From: Cyanobium sp. NIES-981
GTDB lineage: Bacteria > Cyanobacteriota > Cyanobacteriia > PCC-6307 > Cyanobiaceae
Direction of reading: 5' to 3'
Assembly: GCA_945907085.1 (NCBI GenBank)
Contig: CAMDSS010000003.1
Location: forward strand, 1-26,030
Length of the DNA: 26,030 nt
This document shows, in pieces, positions 25,052 to 26,030 of this stretch; the stretch's first letter is position 1, and every line of letters begins with the position of its first letter. A model generated the notes under the pieces. That model had not been told where the DNA came from. It did no database searches and worked only from the letters and a program-made list of their open reading frames with translations. A program made the position numbers and the translations under genes.

Positions 25052-25866
25052 AGGCTGCCTTCCATCACCACCCGGGTGATGCCCTGGGCCACCAGATAGG
25101 GGGCCGTGCGCTCCAAGATGCGGGTGTCCGGCACCTTGATGACCCGCTGGGTGCGGCCGCAATGGCGCTTGGCCTGGCGGGGGTTGGCGAACACCATTAG
25201 GGCCTGGCGCCCTTCTTCGTCGGCGGGGAGCTGGCCGAGCTCGGGGAAGTCGGTCAGGGGCTTGGCCTGGAGCTCAACGGTCTTATCCACCAGCATGTAG
25301 ACGCTGGCTGGCAGCGCCGCATCACCCAGGGGTTGGCACGGGACCGGCTGGAAGCTGTGCCCCACCAGGGCGATGGGCACGGCTACGAATTGCTCAACGA
25401 AGTCATCGCTGTCGCCATCAGCGTCGTCGCCTTCTGCATCAACGCCATCACAGTCGTCGCCATCGCTGTCGTCAGCGAAGTCGTCGGCATCGGCAATGGC
25501 CAAGACCACCGGGGCCTCAAGGGCGAGGTCGGGCTCGGCTGCAAGTTCGCGTTGGATTTCAGCCGCGACCACCACAGGTTGCAACTCGGGCTGGGGCTGT
25601 AACTGCAACTCAGGTTGCGATTCAGGCTCCTCAGGCGCCGCGGCCTTGGGGACGGCCTCTTTGGACTGGGTGGGCTTGCTGCCACCCCTGGCCCGTTGCT
25701 GCTTGAGCTGCTCGTAGTCCGAGGGAGTCAAGGTGGCTTTCACCACGCGGGTCACCGTGTTGATGCTGCAGCCGTAGGCATCGGCCAGCTCCTGGCTAGC
25801 CGCCCCATCGCGATAACGAGCTACCAGCTCGCTTTTCTGGCTATCAGTGAGCCGGGTGGCCGCCAT
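25030..25866 (-). CDS. HTH-domain protein with acidic linker, unknown function
   Basis: 278 residues from ATG 25866; a TTG nine bases upstream is less likely. The N-terminus is a helix-turn-helix (RLTDSQKSELVARYRDGAAS, then QELADAYGCSINTVTRVVK) like those of Hin-type recombinases and transposases, so it probably binds DNA. A low-complexity middle follows: Gln/Pro/Glu repeats (about 92-105) and an Asp-rich stretch (about 130-157, DDFADDSDGDDCDGVDAEGD). The C-terminal about 120 residues look folded (FVAVPIALVGHSFQPVPCQ, RVIKVPDTRILERTAPYLVA). No catalytic recombinase domain is present. I do not recognise the C-terminal family. Likely a picocyanobacterial transcription or nucleoid factor, by inference. 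Its 5' side faces the tRNA gene 88 bases away. Confidence 0.8.
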   Translation of the reverse strand: MAATRLTDSQKSELVARYRDGAASQELADAYGCSINTVTRVVKATLTPSDYEQLKQQRARGGSKPTQSKEAVPKAAAPEEPESQPELQLQPQPELQPVVVAAEIQRELAAEPDLALEAPVVLAIADADDFADDSDGDDCDGVDAEGDDADGDSDDFVEQFVAVPIALVGHSFQPVPCQPLGDAALPASVYMLVDKTVELQAKPLTDFPELGQLPADEEGRQALMVFANPRQAKRHCGRTQRVIKVPDTRILERTAPYLVAQGITRVVMEGSLYSLPGS

Positions 25867-25954
25867 GGAGCACAAGCTGAGCAGCCAGCCACTCTAGGGG
25901 CCTCCTGTGGCATCACTGGCACAATGCCCAAAGCGCTGGCATCGGCGCCACATT

Positions 25955-26028
25955 GCTCCCTTAGCTCAGCCGGATAGAGCAGCTGCCTTCTAAGCAGCCG
26001 GTCGATGGTTCGAATCCATCAGGGGGCG
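25955..26028 (+). tRNA. tRNA-Arg (anticodon UCU)
   Basis: A full cloverleaf can be drawn. Acceptor GCTCCCT (25955-25961) pairs with AGGGGGC (26021-26027) with one G-T pair; D-stem GCTC/GAGC (25964-25967, 25977-25980); anticodon stem GCTGC/GCAGC around loop CTTCTAA with TCT at 25989-25991; T-arm GATGG-TTCGAAT-CCATC (26004-26020); discriminator G at 26028. It reads AGA/AGG. CCA is not encoded as far as the window shows (TT follows). The gene ends two bases before the edge. Confidence 0.96.
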
Positions 26029-26030
26029 TT

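Overview
The window looks like chromosomal DNA of a GC-rich picocyanobacterium (Synechococcus/Cyanobium type). The basis is the character of the housekeeping proteins (a 100-residue zinc-free S14, a short NifU/CnfU protein, a CysQ phosphatase, a cyanobacterial-style HAMP-PAS class III cyclase) and a pnp-cysQ-rsmI order that I recall from marine picocyanobacteria. The exact genus is inference. I see no CRISPR array, insertion sequence, integrase or rRNA. One tRNA gene, Arg(UCU), closes the right edge.

Left part (1-13557) is an accessory region built around type I secretion. A very long surface or secreted repeat protein (open at the left edge, stop at 5641, + strand) converges on five minus-strand genes. 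In transcription order these are a cytoplasmic parvulin (PpiC-like) protein, a 1002-residue ABC exporter with a cyclic-nucleotide-binding fold and a catalytically dead C39-like domain, a HlyD-type adaptor, a 95-residue unknown, and a membrane adenylate cyclase (Cache-HAMP-PAS-class III cyclase). The exporter and HlyD genes overlap by 4 bases, the other gaps are 20 to 122 bases, and the block follows lepA by 15 bases. I infer a unit that exports the repeat protein with a cAMP-making sensor in the same operon. The exporter has lost the two residues that normally hold cAMP, so a direct cAMP switch on it is doubtful. The cyclase has Thr where mammalian-type enzymes have Asp, the mark of the bicarbonate-responsive class IIIb. 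Base composition becomes more AT-rich from lepA toward the adhesin.

Middle part (13573-20444) is core metabolism and translation. lepA (minus) is divergent from an iron/zinc glycerol-dehydrogenase-family gene. Then on the plus strand come a NifU-like Fe-S scaffold, serS, rseP (site-2 protease), nth (endonuclease III, 4-base overlap with rseP) and rpsN, which ends at a duplicated pair of Rho-independent terminators.

Right part (20694-26028) holds pnp with its own strong terminator, cysQ on the opposite strand, rsmI starting 21 bases from cysQ in the divergent direction, a small two-helix membrane protein, an HTH protein with a long acidic linker that overlaps it tail to tail, and the tRNA. 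Many genes start at GTG or TTG. Several long open frames antisense to lepA, serS and pnp are composition artefacts.
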